DNA from: Xanthocytophaga agilis
GTDB taxonomy: Bacteria; Bacteroidota; Bacteroidia; Cytophagales; 172606-1
DNA length: 64,000 nt
Assembly: GCF_030068605.1 (NCBI RefSeq)
Contig: NZ_JASJOU010000001.1
Span: forward strand, 1,364,001-1,428,000
Direction of reading: 5' to 3'
Part shown: in pieces, positions 27,859 through 37,122 of the stretch
How the letters are laid out: every line of letters starts with the position of its first letter
How positions within the stretch are numbered: the first letter of the stretch is position 1
The notes under the pieces: model-generated
What the model was told of the DNA's origin: nothing
Database searches by the model: none
The model's input: the letters and a program-made list of their open reading frames with translations, nothing else
Program-made: the position numbers and the translations under genes

Positions 27859-29838
27859 TTATGAAGCCATTGTAAATGAAGAAATTTCTCTCAATTGAAC
27901 ATATAAAGGCACACTGAAATAGAAACGGCTACCCTGATTTATAGAGCTTTTTACCCAGATATCACCTCCATTTTTCTCTACAAAATCTTTACACAACAAT
28001 AATCCCAACCCTGTCCCCTTTTCGTTAGATGTGCCATATGTGGTAAAGAGAGACTGAACCTTAAATAATTTATCAATTCGATCTGAGTCAATTCCTACTC
28101 CTGTATCCTGCACACAAACTACCACTTTTTCCGACTGAATTTCGGCAGAGATACGTACACAGCCTTGAGCAGTGGTAAATTTAATGGCATTATTAAGTAG
28201 GTTTCGGATAACCAGCAACAACATATTCTTGTCAGCATTGACATGAACAGGCATTAATACATTGTTTTCCAACACGATCTTTTTTTCCAATGCCTGAGGC
28301 AAGAACAAGTCGACATTTGATTGGATCAGTTCCTGAAGATTAACATTTTCCTGATGTATCCGGATTCCTTCCATCTGGCTTTTAGCCCAGTTGAGAAGAT
28401 TGTCCAGCAAATCAGATGTATGCCTTACCTTTTTGTATAGTAGCCCGGTAATTTCCACAGTCTCTTCTTCCGATAAAATACCATCCCGTACAATTTCCAA
28501 CATAGACTGAAGAGTATTTAGTGGACTTCTCAAATCATGGGAGATAATGGAAAATAGTTTATCTTTGGTTACATTTAAAGCTTCCAGCTTCTGATTTTGA
28601 TCTGCAATTTCTTGTTTCTGATTAAAAATTTCTTCTTTCTGTAATCTAACCAATTCATTTTCCTGCTCAAGAAGCATATTAATCTTCTTCCGGCTCTGCA
28701 TGTTGATCCAGAACAATAATGCTACAACAGCAATCAGTGTAAGACCAAAAATTAAAATATTCTGTTGTATAGACTGGCTATGCAACTGAGCATCCTGCAT
28801 AGTTTTGTCTTTATATAAAAGATCTATTTCTTTTTGCTTTTTATTCAGATCATAGTCCGTCTGAACTTCTTTCAAAACCTTCTCTCTTTCCAGACTAAAA
28901 ACACTATCTTTGGTTGCTGTAGCCAGCTTGTGATAGCTTAATGCTTTGGCATAATCTTTCTGTTTTTCATACAGTTGGAATAACAAGTCATATCCTCGAT
29001 AAACCAGATTTTTGCTCTTCAGTTTTTTTGCCTGATCTAATCCTTTATCAATATACACGAGGGATGTCTTATAGTCTTTTTGATGTAAATAGATTTCTCC
29101 CATATCAAATGAACAGAACGCTAACCCTTCCTTGTCTTCCAAACGTTCCGACAAACTATATGATTCCTTATAAAATGTCAAAGCGTAATCGTGTCTGTTT
29201 TGTTGCAGATAAATCAGACCAATATTGTATAATTCCGTAGCGACACCAATTAAATCGTTATTCTCACGTGAAATGGTCAGAGACTCTTGTTTATAATGTA
29301 GACTTTCCAAGATCTTTTTCTGTGCCCAGTAGATATTTCCTATATTGCCTAATATCTTAGCCAATAGAAATTGATCTTTTTGTTTTTCGACAAGTAGTTT
29401 TGCTTTCTCATAATAATACAAGGCCTGATCTAATTTTTCGGTTTTCATATAGACAGTCCCTACACTATTCAGAATCATTGCCTGGACAGAATCATTTTCA
29501 TGTTCTTCTGCAATTCCTAAAGCCCTTAATAAATAAGATAATGTACGATGATAATCACCTTGCGAAAGATATCCATTTCCGATATTATACAATCCTATAA
29601 TTTCGCCTTTTACATATTCATTTCGTTTTGCGAGTAAAAGTGCCTTCGTACCAATTGAAATCGTACTATCTGTATTTTTAAACCGATAAGCATCAGCCAG
29701 ATTGTTCAATGCATCTACCTTTTGCATAGCACCAGTAGCACCCATTACAACAATATGCAGACTGTCTGTTTTTACAGACTGTCCCCATAGCGGAATGGAT
29801 ACTCCCAACACCAATAACCACACAATTATTCTATGCAT
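27859..29838 (-). CDS. TPR-containing sensor histidine kinase
   Basis: A 659-residue kinase with a signal peptide (1-19), a periplasmic array of about six tetratricopeptide repeats (about 40-320; GEIIGLYNIGNGYLSQGDYH, AKILGNIGNIYWAQKK), a coiled segment, one transmembrane helix (about 360-380), a second coiled coil, HisKA with His at about 433 in FSIISHDLRSPLNTLQ, and HATPase with NLLNNAIKFTT, DTGVGID and GTGLGLLLCK. No response regulator is beside it. TPR sensor kinases are a Bacteroidota speciality; the ligand is unknown. Confidence 0.92.
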   Translation of the reverse strand: MHRIIVWLLVLGVSIPLWGQSVKTDSLHIVVMGATGAMQKVDALNNLADAYRFKNTDSTISIGTKALLLAKRNEYVKGEIIGLYNIGNGYLSQGDYHRTLSYLLRALGIAEEHENDSVQAMILNSVGTVYMKTEKLDQALYYYEKAKLLVEKQKDQFLLAKILGNIGNIYWAQKKILESLHYKQESLTISRENNDLIGVATELYNIGLIYLQQNRHDYALTFYKESYSLSERLEDKEGLAFCSFDMGEIYLHQKDYKTSLVYIDKGLDQAKKLKSKNLVYRGYDLLFQLYEKQKDYAKALSYHKLATATKDSVFSLEREKVLKEVQTDYDLNKKQKEIDLLYKDKTMQDAQLHSQSIQQNILIFGLTLIAVVALLFWINMQSRKKINMLLEQENELVRLQKEEIFNQKQEIADQNQKLEALNVTKDKLFSIISHDLRSPLNTLQSMLEIVRDGILSEEETVEITGLLYKKVRHTSDLLDNLLNWAKSQMEGIRIHQENVNLQELIQSNVDLFLPQALEKKIVLENNVLMPVHVNADKNMLLLVIRNLLNNAIKFTTAQGCVRISAEIQSEKVVVCVQDTGVGIDSDRIDKLFKVQSLFTTYGTSNEKGTGLGLLLCKDFVEKNGGDIWVKSSINQGSRFYFSVPLYVQLREISSFTMAS

Positions 29839-30459
29839 TAAACTCCTTATTTTCTTTTCTTTTTGGTTTTACTAATCCAATATTACTCTAAAGCAGACAT
29901 AGGTAAATAAGATGTATCAGAATCCTGTGTAAGATCATATTCAAATCATGGATATAATCGTTATTTCGATTAATGTATACAAGCACATCTATGGAAAAGA
30001 ACTGATATACATATTCATCTAAAAAGTCAAAAAGAATACTAGAATCAGGATCAAATCATATAAAAGTGCGATAGGAAACTTTATTTACACGACAAATATC
30101 TACCCTTCTTTTGCACACCTGATTATAAAGTAGATTTTGAGAGTATAATTTACATATGTAAGAAATACATCACAAAAGGTGTAACACCACTATACAGATA
30201 GCTTTTGAAGTCTATATTTCAACAACAGATATTTACCCATCCGGAAAAAACGATTCCACCTTCTATACATCTGTATCTATACTAAAGAAACAATAGAACA
30301 TTCTTTCTTTTAGGACAAAGCAACTACTTTTTCGTCCTACTTATCTGTTCTCCTATTGAGTCAACACCTGCAATTACCTATACATTTCTTCCCTACTTCT
30401 ATTCCACATTTTTTGTCCTGGCACTGAATCATACCTTTGAATAAACAGTACAAGCAGCC
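29839..30459. other. 621-bp region without a recognisable gene
   Basis: AT-rich sequence upstream of the TPR kinase (minus strand) and of a decayed TolC-like gene (plus strand). No frame of at least 60 codons, no hairpin of note and no tRNA-like structure. Being next to a pseudogene, it may be decayed coding sequence, but no trace of a family was found. Confidence 0.5.
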
Positions 30460-30972
30460 ATGAAAAAGAAATCATATTATCTGTCATTTCTGATTGCATT
30501 TTCAATTATATTCTCAGGTAGAGGTCAACAGATAAGAAGCTAAACTTTGAAAGAGATGATACAATATGCCACTACACACAATATTCAGATAAAACAATCT
30601 GAGTTTACCAATCAAAGTTATAAGGCAAGCTATGAACAAGTCAAAGCCAATTGTTTACCAAAGCCTGAGTATTCCAGGTCAGCAAACGGCTACAACAGGT
30701 CAAAGCATAGATCCTGTTACCCGCGACTTTGTAACACAAACTATTCCTGTAACTAATTTGTCGGTTAACCCTCAGGCCACATCATTTAATGGCAATAGCA
30801 TCTACAATATCATTAAACAAATCGGTATGCAGGCCGAATACAGTCTTCTGGATGTAGAGAAGCAGATAATAATGCTACCGCCTTTGCAGAAGTAGCGTCC
30901 GGTTCCAGTCCGTTTATGCCAACTCTGCCTAAACGTTCCGATTCAAAACAGGGAGGTTTGCCGGCACCGTAA
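30460..30972 (+). pseudogene. Decayed TolC-family outer-membrane efflux protein
   Basis: An ATG at 30460 opens a signal peptide (MKKKSYYLSFLIAFSIIFS), but codon 28 is TAA exactly where the family has a Leu in the xLTLKE motif. The frame then continues TLKEMIQYATTHNIQIKQSE, typical of the first TolC helix, up to KANCLP. A frameshift there moves the reading to the next frame (from about 30650), giving GQSIDPVTRDFVTQTIPVTNLSVNP and SFNG, the hallmark RSIDPxTxxF...NLSLxxxxxLFNG stretch of Bacteroidota TolC-like proteins. That frame stops at 30895; another frame runs to TAA at 30972 with no recognisable match. Most of the roughly 450-residue protein is missing. Confidence 0.75.
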
Positions 30973-31099
30973 TCTACTGTGGGCATTTTATACAGATTTC
31001 TGAACAGAAAATAAGTGCCCTCTGCAAGACAGATATTCCATTGGCACCCAAATACAAAGATCCGTTTCAGAAATACATTTCAGCGTTTCCTTTTATAAT

Positions 31100-31630
31100 C
31101 TATAGATCTTTTTTTTCAATAACCACACCTTCTGTTACAAAGGAAATCCCTTGTTGATAAGCAGACCCTATCATTACAGCCTGAATAACAGGAATCATAT
31201 TGCCAGTACAACCCCAGGTCACAATAAAATTAGCCCCTGCTCCTCCTTTATCGTTATGTGTCACCGGAAATTCTACTGATTGTAAAGGTTTTAGTACAAT
31301 AGGTTTCTCCAGGTATTTTTTTAGTTGCTTTCCTTCCGTATCATAATAATCAACAGTATTTACATACATCTGCTCCGTTAAACTAGTATTTCGTATACTT
31401 AAGGAAGTAAGCAAAGGAAAATACTGATCTTCCGCATTATGATATATCTCTGAATAAGTAGGTACATACACTTTTTTCTGATGTTTCAGTGTGTCAAATT
31501 TGATCTGAGCAGTAGTATATTCCCGAACAGTTTTATGACCTGTAAACTTTTTCTCCTGCTTACATTGTAGAAAAAGCAACAAACATAAGCCCAATATCCA
31601 CACATGATCTGTTAATAATCTATTCTTCAT
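31100..31630 (-). CDS. DUF3124 lipoprotein
   Basis: A 176-residue lipoprotein: signal peptide ending LLLFLQC, then a domain matching DUF3124: VYVPTYSEIYH, LTSLSIRNTS, DYYDTEGKQLKKYLEKP, GGAGANFIVTWGC and IQAVMIGSAYQQGISFV. The family's function is unknown; it is found in periplasmic or secreted proteins of Bacteroidota, Cyanobacteria and Proteobacteria. Single gene, convergent with the decayed TolC gene and divergent from the GH9 gene. Confidence 0.85.
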   Translation of the reverse strand: MKNRLLTDHVWILGLCLLLFLQCKQEKKFTGHKTVREYTTAQIKFDTLKHQKKVYVPTYSEIYHNAEDQYFPLLTSLSIRNTSLTEQMYVNTVDYYDTEGKQLKKYLEKPIVLKPLQSVEFPVTHNDKGGAGANFIVTWGCTGNMIPVIQAVMIGSAYQQGISFVTEGVVIEKKDL

Positions 31631-31783
31631 ATAAGATCTTTCATTAGAAACAGTACTATAAAGAAAAATAACTCTAATCCTGAAAAGTATTTGTAAGTAT
31701 TCAATTAATCGGCTAGTTTTCCTATCGAATTCTGAGAAATAGCATATCCATTTATCTGTATAGTCTTTTATAGCCCCTAGTAT

Positions 31784-33550
31784 ATGAAAAATTGGTTTAC
31801 CTCTTCTTTGTTTTTTCTATTTTTCATCTTTACCCTTTGTTTTTTACCATCAGCACTGAGTCAGACAATCTCTGATAAAATACGGCTTAACCAGATAGGA
31901 TTTTATCCCAATGGCCCCAAAACAGCAGCAATTTTAACATCAGAAGAATCTTCTTTCTATATTCTCAACACAACCCATACGGATACTCTTTTTTCAGGGA
32001 AACTCCAAAAACCTGTTACAAATCCACTTTCTGGCAAGATAGTCCGCCTTGCTGATTTTTCATCCTTTCGCAAACAAGGAACATTTGTTCTTTCTATTCC
32101 AACATTAGGTTATTCATACCCTTTTACTATTAGTAACAATGTGCATCATCCATTGGCTGTCAGTACATTAAAGAGTTATTATTATCAACGAGCCTCTATT
32201 CCTCTTATCAGCAAATTTGCCGGACAATGGGCTCGTGCAGAAGGACATCCGGATACACAAGTAGTTATTCACCCATCAGCAGCCTCGGCCAATCGCCAGG
32301 CTGGAACTGTCATATCTTCATCCCGAGGCTGGTATGATGCTGGAGATTACAACAAATACATTGTTAATTCGGGTATTACTATGGGAACCTTATTGTCCCT
32401 GTATGAAGATTTCCCCCAATATGCGGAATCCATCCATACCAATATTCCAGAAAGCCAGAATGTGATTCCTGATCTGCTGGATGAAATACTCTGGAATTTA
32501 CGTTGGATGCTTACTATGCAAGATGGAGAAGATGGAGGTGTCTATCACAAGTTGACCAATCCTTCTTTTGATGGCATGATTATGCCAGACAAAGCCATCA
32601 AAACACGATATGTAGTTCAGAAAAATACTATTGCTACACTGGATTTTGCAGCAGTAATGGCTCAGGCCAGCCGGGTGTTCAGAAAATATTCAAAACAGTT
32701 GCCAGGGCTGTCCGACTCCTGTCTGCAATCTGCTCAAAAAGCATGGGCTTGGGCTCAAAAGAATCCTGATATTCTGTATCAGCAAAATCTAATTAATCAA
32801 CAGAGTGATCCTGATATCACAACGGGTGCCTATGAAGATAAAAATAACAAAGATGAATGGGTATGGGCTGCTGCCGAATTATATGTCACCACAAAGGATG
32901 ACAAATACTATCCCTATATTAAACAGGATTTGGATAATGCACTGACTATTCCTTCTTGGAATCAGGTACGGGCGCTGGCTTACTATAGCCTATCCCGTTA
33001 TGGAAGTAATCTCACCCAAGCAGGCAAAAAAGATCTACCCACCATTCAGCAACATATTACCATAGTAGCAGATAATTTATTGAACGATGTTGAAACACAA
33101 CCTTATGGAACAGTAATGGGAAAAACAGCCAAAGATTATATCTGGGGCAGTAATTCACTGGCAGCTAATCAAGGTATTGCCTTAATTTATGCCTATCAGA
33201 TTACGCATAATTCCCGTTATCTCCATTATGCTCTGAGTAATCTGGATTTTATTCTGGGCCGTAATGGAACAGGTTATTGTTATGTGACCGGTTTGGGCAG
33301 CAAATCGCCTCACCATCCACATCACCGACCTTCTATTGCAGATGGTATTGATGAACCTATTCCAGGACTGTTGGCAGGTGGAGCCAATCCTGGTCAACAG
33401 GACAAGTGTGAGTATCCTACTACTATAGCAGATGAGTGTTATGTAGACATTGATTGTTCTTATGCGACCAATGAAGTAGCAATTAACTGGAATGCTCCTA
33501 TGGTTTATCTGGTTATAGCCATAGAAGCATTACAGAGATCCATTAAATAA
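31784..33550 (+). CDS. Secreted glycoside hydrolase family 9 endoglucanase
   Basis: 588 residues with a signal peptide ending PSALSQ, an N-terminal Ig-like CelD_N domain (about 30-115; IRLNQIGFYPNGPKTAAI) and a GH9 (alpha/alpha)6 catalytic domain (about 120-585). Conserved catalytic features: GWYDAGDYNKY near residue 183 with the two Asp, the SPHHPHHRPS block near residue 510, and NEVAINWNAPMVY near residue 562 containing the proton-donor Glu. It should cut beta-1,4-glucans such as cellulose or mixed-linkage glucan. There is no carbohydrate-binding module and no C-terminal sorting domain, so it is probably periplasmic or freely secreted. Confidence 0.92.
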   Translation: MKNWFTSSLFFLFFIFTLCFLPSALSQTISDKIRLNQIGFYPNGPKTAAILTSEESSFYILNTTHTDTLFSGKLQKPVTNPLSGKIVRLADFSSFRKQGTFVLSIPTLGYSYPFTISNNVHHPLAVSTLKSYYYQRASIPLISKFAGQWARAEGHPDTQVVIHPSAASANRQAGTVISSSRGWYDAGDYNKYIVNSGITMGTLLSLYEDFPQYAESIHTNIPESQNVIPDLLDEILWNLRWMLTMQDGEDGGVYHKLTNPSFDGMIMPDKAIKTRYVVQKNTIATLDFAAVMAQASRVFRKYSKQLPGLSDSCLQSAQKAWAWAQKNPDILYQQNLINQQSDPDITTGAYEDKNNKDEWVWAAAELYVTTKDDKYYPYIKQDLDNALTIPSWNQVRALAYYSLSRYGSNLTQAGKKDLPTIQQHITIVADNLLNDVETQPYGTVMGKTAKDYIWGSNSLAANQGIALIYAYQITHNSRYLHYALSNLDFILGRNGTGYCYVTGLGSKSPHHPHHRPSIADGIDEPIPGLLAGGANPGQQDKCEYPTTIADECYVDIDCSYATNEVAINWNAPMVYLVIAIEALQRSIK

Positions 33551-33575
33551 GATAGCATTTCCAATTCAAAGTCTG

Positions 33576-33583
33576 TATTTTTG
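33576..33583 (+). promoter_or_regulatory. Candidate promoter of the pigment cluster
   Basis: TATTTTTG at 33576-33583 exactly fits the Bacteroidota -7 consensus TAnnTTTG and lies 58 bp upstream of the first cluster gene. A good -33 TTTG is not present at the usual distance (only TTTC at 33558). Likely the main start of the 23-kb transcription unit. Confidence 0.45.
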
Positions 33584-33603
33584 ATGTTGCGAAACCGTAT
33601 CAA

Positions 33604-33629
33604 CCGTTCCTGAATACTTTTAGGAACGG
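33604..33629 (+). promoter_or_regulatory. Leader hairpin before the pigment cluster
   Basis: CCGTTCCT (33604-33611) and AGGAACGG (33622-33629) form a perfect 8-bp stem with a 10-nt loop. It sits between the candidate promoter and the ATG at 33642 and is not followed by a T-run. Either a weak terminator of the GH9 gene or a 5' leader element. Confidence 0.45.
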
Positions 33630-33641
33630 AAACTACTAACT

Positions 33642-35360
33642 ATGAACAAAGTATCTATTCCTTCAAAAAAAGGTAAAACATCCAGAACAAAGAAGATTTT
33701 CATACGTTCTGTAAAAATACTGGCAGGTTTTATGCTCTGTCTGATTCTTTTTTTGATAGTGCTACATTTTATCACACGCATAGATGATCCCACTCTAACA
33801 GAACAGGAAAAGCAACTTTCCTATTCCCGCACTCCAATTTCAGGCGGATGGGCCAGTGGTAACAACTGGATACGAAAGAATGATGTAGGACTATACGAAA
33901 TGTATATTGAGGGCAATGCTTACGAACGGGGATACGTCAATGGACTCTTATCCCAGGAATTAATCAACCAGCAGGAAGACTTTTTTGTTGAAACATTGAA
34001 TAAATTATTACCAGCTACTGTTTATCAGTATTTTATAAAATATGTAGTAGGATATTTTAATAAAGACCTTGATAAATATGTTTCTGAAGAATATAAGAAA
34101 GAAATCTTCGGAGTCTCCCGATTTGCCTCTGATAAACATAATTACATTGCATCTCCCTATCAGCGAATTTTAAATTACCATGGAGCTCATGATATTGGTC
34201 ATGCCATGCAGAACATGAACTTTGTGGGTTGCACTTCCTTTGGTGTATGGGGAGATAAAACAGAGGATGGTTCCATTATTATAGGCCGTAACTTTGACTT
34301 TTATGTAGGTGATAAGTTCGCTCAGGATAAAATTGTTCTCTTTGTTCGCCCTGACTCTGGCTATAATATGATGTTGGTTACCTGGGGAGGAATGATTGGG
34401 GTTGTCTCAGGCATGAACGAACACGGACTAACAGTAACATTAAATGCAGCGCCATCTGAAATCCCTAATAGTACAGCAACTCCTATTTCACTGGTAGCCA
34501 GGCAAGTGCTGCAGTATGCCAGAACTACACAGGAAGCATACAGTATCATAGAAAAAAGTCACGTATTTGTTTCAGAAATGTTATTAGTCGGTTCTGCACA
34601 AGATCGTAAAGTGGTAAGTATTGAAAAAACACCTACTAAAACCAGCATGTACCAAACTAATGCATCATCTCGCATTCTGTGTACCAATCACTTTCAAAGC
34701 AATACATTTAAATCTGATTCCCTGAATATTAACCATCAGAAAAATAACCCTACACAAAAACGATTTGAACGTCTGAATGAATTGATAGATAGCACACCCA
34801 AATTTACCTATAGATCTGTAGCAGCTGTGCTGCGGGATCAAAAGGGTTTACATAATACTGACATAGGCTTGACAAATGAAGCAGCAATTAATCAATTGAT
34901 CGCCCATCATGCAATCATCTTTATGCCAGAACAACGTATGGTATGGGTTTCATCTAACCCATATAATCTGGGCAAGTTCAAAGCATATAATCTTACAGAT
35001 ATCTTTCAGGGAAATCCTCTGGATCAGCAAAAGCAACTAATCAGTATTGAATCTAAAACTATTGCAACTGATCCATTTTTAGCCACACCTTCTTATACCA
35101 AAGCATTGTTTTATAAAAAAATTGCAGCACAGATTACACAAGAAGACTTCGTATTAAGTAGCACAATTGAAAAACAATTTATTGAATCAAATAAAGAGTA
35201 TTTCAACACCTATCTTCTTCTGGCTATCTATTATCAACAAAAGGTAGATTATACCAAGGCACTGCAATATGCTCAAACGGCCCAAAGCAAATACCTTGCT
35301 TCTGATAAAGAGAAAAAGGCAATAGAAGAAGTGATTCAAAAGTGTAAAGAAAAGCTATGA
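33642..35360 (+). CDS. C45-type autoproteolytic acyltransferase/hydrolase, membrane-anchored
   Basis: First gene of the pigment cluster, 572 residues. One transmembrane helix at about 26-46, then an Ntn-hydrolase domain. The expected self-cleavage site is NFVGC-TSFGVWG: Cys197 would become the N-terminal nucleophile, followed by IIGRNFDF, VSGMNEHGLTVTLNA and NHF motifs seen in the penicillin acyl-transferase/C45 and phospholipase B-like groups. A helical C-terminal tail (about 470-572) resembles a TPR-like extension. Genes of this type recur in flexirubin loci; a role in amide or ester bond formation or cleavage on the pigment is inferred. Its stop overlaps the next start by 4 bp (ATGA). Confidence 0.8.
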   Translation: MNKVSIPSKKGKTSRTKKIFIRSVKILAGFMLCLILFLIVLHFITRIDDPTLTEQEKQLSYSRTPISGGWASGNNWIRKNDVGLYEMYIEGNAYERGYVNGLLSQELINQQEDFFVETLNKLLPATVYQYFIKYVVGYFNKDLDKYVSEEYKKEIFGVSRFASDKHNYIASPYQRILNYHGAHDIGHAMQNMNFVGCTSFGVWGDKTEDGSIIIGRNFDFYVGDKFAQDKIVLFVRPDSGYNMMLVTWGGMIGVVSGMNEHGLTVTLNAAPSEIPNSTATPISLVARQVLQYARTTQEAYSIIEKSHVFVSEMLLVGSAQDRKVVSIEKTPTKTSMYQTNASSRILCTNHFQSNTFKSDSLNINHQKNNPTQKRFERLNELIDSTPKFTYRSVAAVLRDQKGLHNTDIGLTNEAAINQLIAHHAIIFMPEQRMVWVSSNPYNLGKFKAYNLTDIFQGNPLDQQKQLISIESKTIATDPFLATPSYTKALFYKKIAAQITQEDFVLSSTIEKQFIESNKEYFNTYLLLAIYYQQKVDYTKALQYAQTAQSKYLASDKEKKAIEEVIQKCKEKL

Positions 35361-35740
35361 TTCTGGGAATAGGCATAGACAATGTGGATGTAGAACGCAT
35401 TCAAAAAAAGATTTCTAAAAATTCTGACTTTCTATCTTACGTTTTTTCTACCACTGAAATTGAAATCTGCAACCGCAAAACAAAAAAATATGAGTCATTC
35501 GCCGCCCGGTTTGCGGCAAAAGAAGCATTTTTGAAGGCGTTAGGAACTGGTATAGATTTATCAATTCCTCTCAATCAGATAGTTATATATAACCAGTCGG
35601 ATGGGAAACCTTACATTGAAATAAACGAAACGATTAGAACACTTTTCACAAACCTGTTTACCTTTATACCCAGAATACATATAAGTATGTCACACTCAGC
35701 TACACAAGCCTTTGCTTTTGTAATCATTGAATCAGACTAA
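35357..35740 (+). CDS. 4'-phosphopantetheinyl transferase, AcpS type
   Basis: 127 residues, the size of single-domain AcpS. Transfers phosphopantetheine from CoA to the active Ser of acyl carrier proteins. Motifs: GIGIDNVDVERI near the N-terminus with the Mg-binding Asp, and FAARFAAKEAFLKALGTG in the middle with the second metal ligand Glu. Located between the C45 hydrolase and the aryl ligase with 4-bp and 1-bp overlaps, so its likely substrates are the two cluster ACPs. A second AcpS for fatty-acid synthesis probably exists elsewhere in the genome. Confidence 0.9.
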   Translation: MILGIGIDNVDVERIQKKISKNSDFLSYVFSTTEIEICNRKTKKYESFAARFAAKEAFLKALGTGIDLSIPLNQIVIYNQSDGKPYIEINETIRTLFTNLFTFIPRIHISMSHSATQAFAFVIIESD

Positions 35741-37029
35741 TGACATCCGTTTCTTATACTCTTTTAGAACAGCAACAGTCCCAGTTAGAAGTCTTACAGA
35801 ATCAAATACACTATCTGCGTCTGCATTCGTTGTATTACAGGCGAGTACTCACAGAATGCCAGCTCACAGAGAAAAATCTGTTGTCTATTGAAGATATTCA
35901 GAAATTTCCATTTACAACTAAAGCTGATCTACAGAAATACAACAAGGAATTTCTCTGTCAATCTTTATCTAAAATTATAGATATTGTCAGTACTTCCGGA
36001 ACCTCAGGTACTCCTGTATCCTTCTATCTTACTGACAATGATCTTGAACGATTAGCAACGAACGAATCACAATCTCTTTCCATAGCAGGTATAGGTCCAG
36101 ACGATATTGTGCAACTTACCACAACTTCTGATCGTCTGTTTATGGCAGGTTTAGCCTATGTACTGGGTTTGCGTAAACTAGGAGCTTCCTTACTACGAGT
36201 GGGTCCGGGACTACCTGATCTTCAATGGAAACTTATTGCTGAGCATAAAACAACCACATTGATTGCAGTTCCATCATTCATACTAAAAATGCTGGAATAT
36301 GCAGAAAAAAATCAGATTGATCCGGCTGCAAGTACAGTTAACAAAATTGTATGTATAGGCGAACCTATTCGAAATCAGGATTTTTCACTTAATATATTAG
36401 GACAAAAAATCACAGATAAGTGGCCAGTGCAGCTTTATTCGACCTATGCTTCAACAGAAATGGCAACAGCCTTTACAGAATGTCACGCAGGGAAAGGAGG
36501 CCACCACCTACCAGAGCTGGTATTTATCGAAGTAGTTGATGAACAGGATCAATCTGTACCTCCAGGTATGTCAGGGGAATTGGTTATTACTACATTAGGT
36601 ATAGAAGGAACTCCGTTATTGCGTTTCAAAACTGGGGATATTTGTCAGTATCATCTGTCATCCTGTGAATGCGGACGTACCACTCTCCGACTTGGACCTC
36701 TACAGGGACGTAAAAATCAGATGATCAAATACAAAGGAACAACGTTATATCCGCCTGCTCTGACTGAACTACTACATGAACTGGATTACATTTCAGCCTA
36801 TTATTCAGAAGTCACTACAAATGAGATGGGTTTGGATGCTATTAAGATATATGTAGCAGGCAATGAAAAAGACGCTGATCTCGTTTTTCGTATAAAAGAA
36901 CATTTTCAGGCACGGATACGGGTTACTCCCGATATTTTTGTAACATCTGCTCAGGAGATCAATGCTATAAAAACAAGCTTCAATTTCCGCAAACCAGTAG
37001 ATTTCATTGATCGACGTACAACCTTTTAA
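35740..37029 (+). CDS. Aryl acid-activating AMP ligase (phenylacetate-CoA ligase-like)
   Basis: 429 residues of the ANL adenylating superfamily. STSGTSGTPVSFYLT at about 86 is the ATP-binding P-loop; YSTYASTEMATAFTEC near 234 is the aromatic/Glu motif; FKTGDICQY near 296 contains the conserved Asp; and LQGRKNQMIKYKG marks the hinge to the C-terminal domain. Shorter than typical acyl-CoA ligases, like PaaK. In aryl polyene and flexirubin loci a ligase of this kind activates the cinnamic or coumaric starter and loads it on ACP, which fits the ammonia-lyase gene directly downstream. Substrate is inferred from context. Confidence 0.85.
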   Translation: MTSVSYTLLEQQQSQLEVLQNQIHYLRLHSLYYRRVLTECQLTEKNLLSIEDIQKFPFTTKADLQKYNKEFLCQSLSKIIDIVSTSGTSGTPVSFYLTDNDLERLATNESQSLSIAGIGPDDIVQLTTTSDRLFMAGLAYVLGLRKLGASLLRVGPGLPDLQWKLIAEHKTTTLIAVPSFILKMLEYAEKNQIDPAASTVNKIVCIGEPIRNQDFSLNILGQKITDKWPVQLYSTYASTEMATAFTECHAGKGGHHLPELVFIEVVDEQDQSVPPGMSGELVITTLGIEGTPLLRFKTGDICQYHLSSCECGRTTLRLGPLQGRKNQMIKYKGTTLYPPALTELLHELDYISAYYSEVTTNEMGLDAIKIYVAGNEKDADLVFRIKEHFQARIRVTPDIFVTSAQEINAIKTSFNFRKPVDFIDRRTTF

Positions 37030-37095
37030 AGTAAATTTTTGCACTTTCAGCAACGCAATTAGAGGTGGCCATTATTCATTTTGCAAAAGAAAGCT

Positions 37096-37103
37096 TAGTT
37101 TTG
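37096..37103 (+). promoter_or_regulatory. Candidate internal promoter before the ammonia-lyase gene
   Basis: TAGTTTTG at 37096-37103 fits TAnnTTTG, 19 bp upstream of the ammonia-lyase ATG in a 93-bp gap. A TTTG at 37080-37083 is closer than the usual -33 spacing, so support is moderate. Confidence 0.35.
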
Positions 37104-37122
37104 CAACATACTAGGATTTAAA

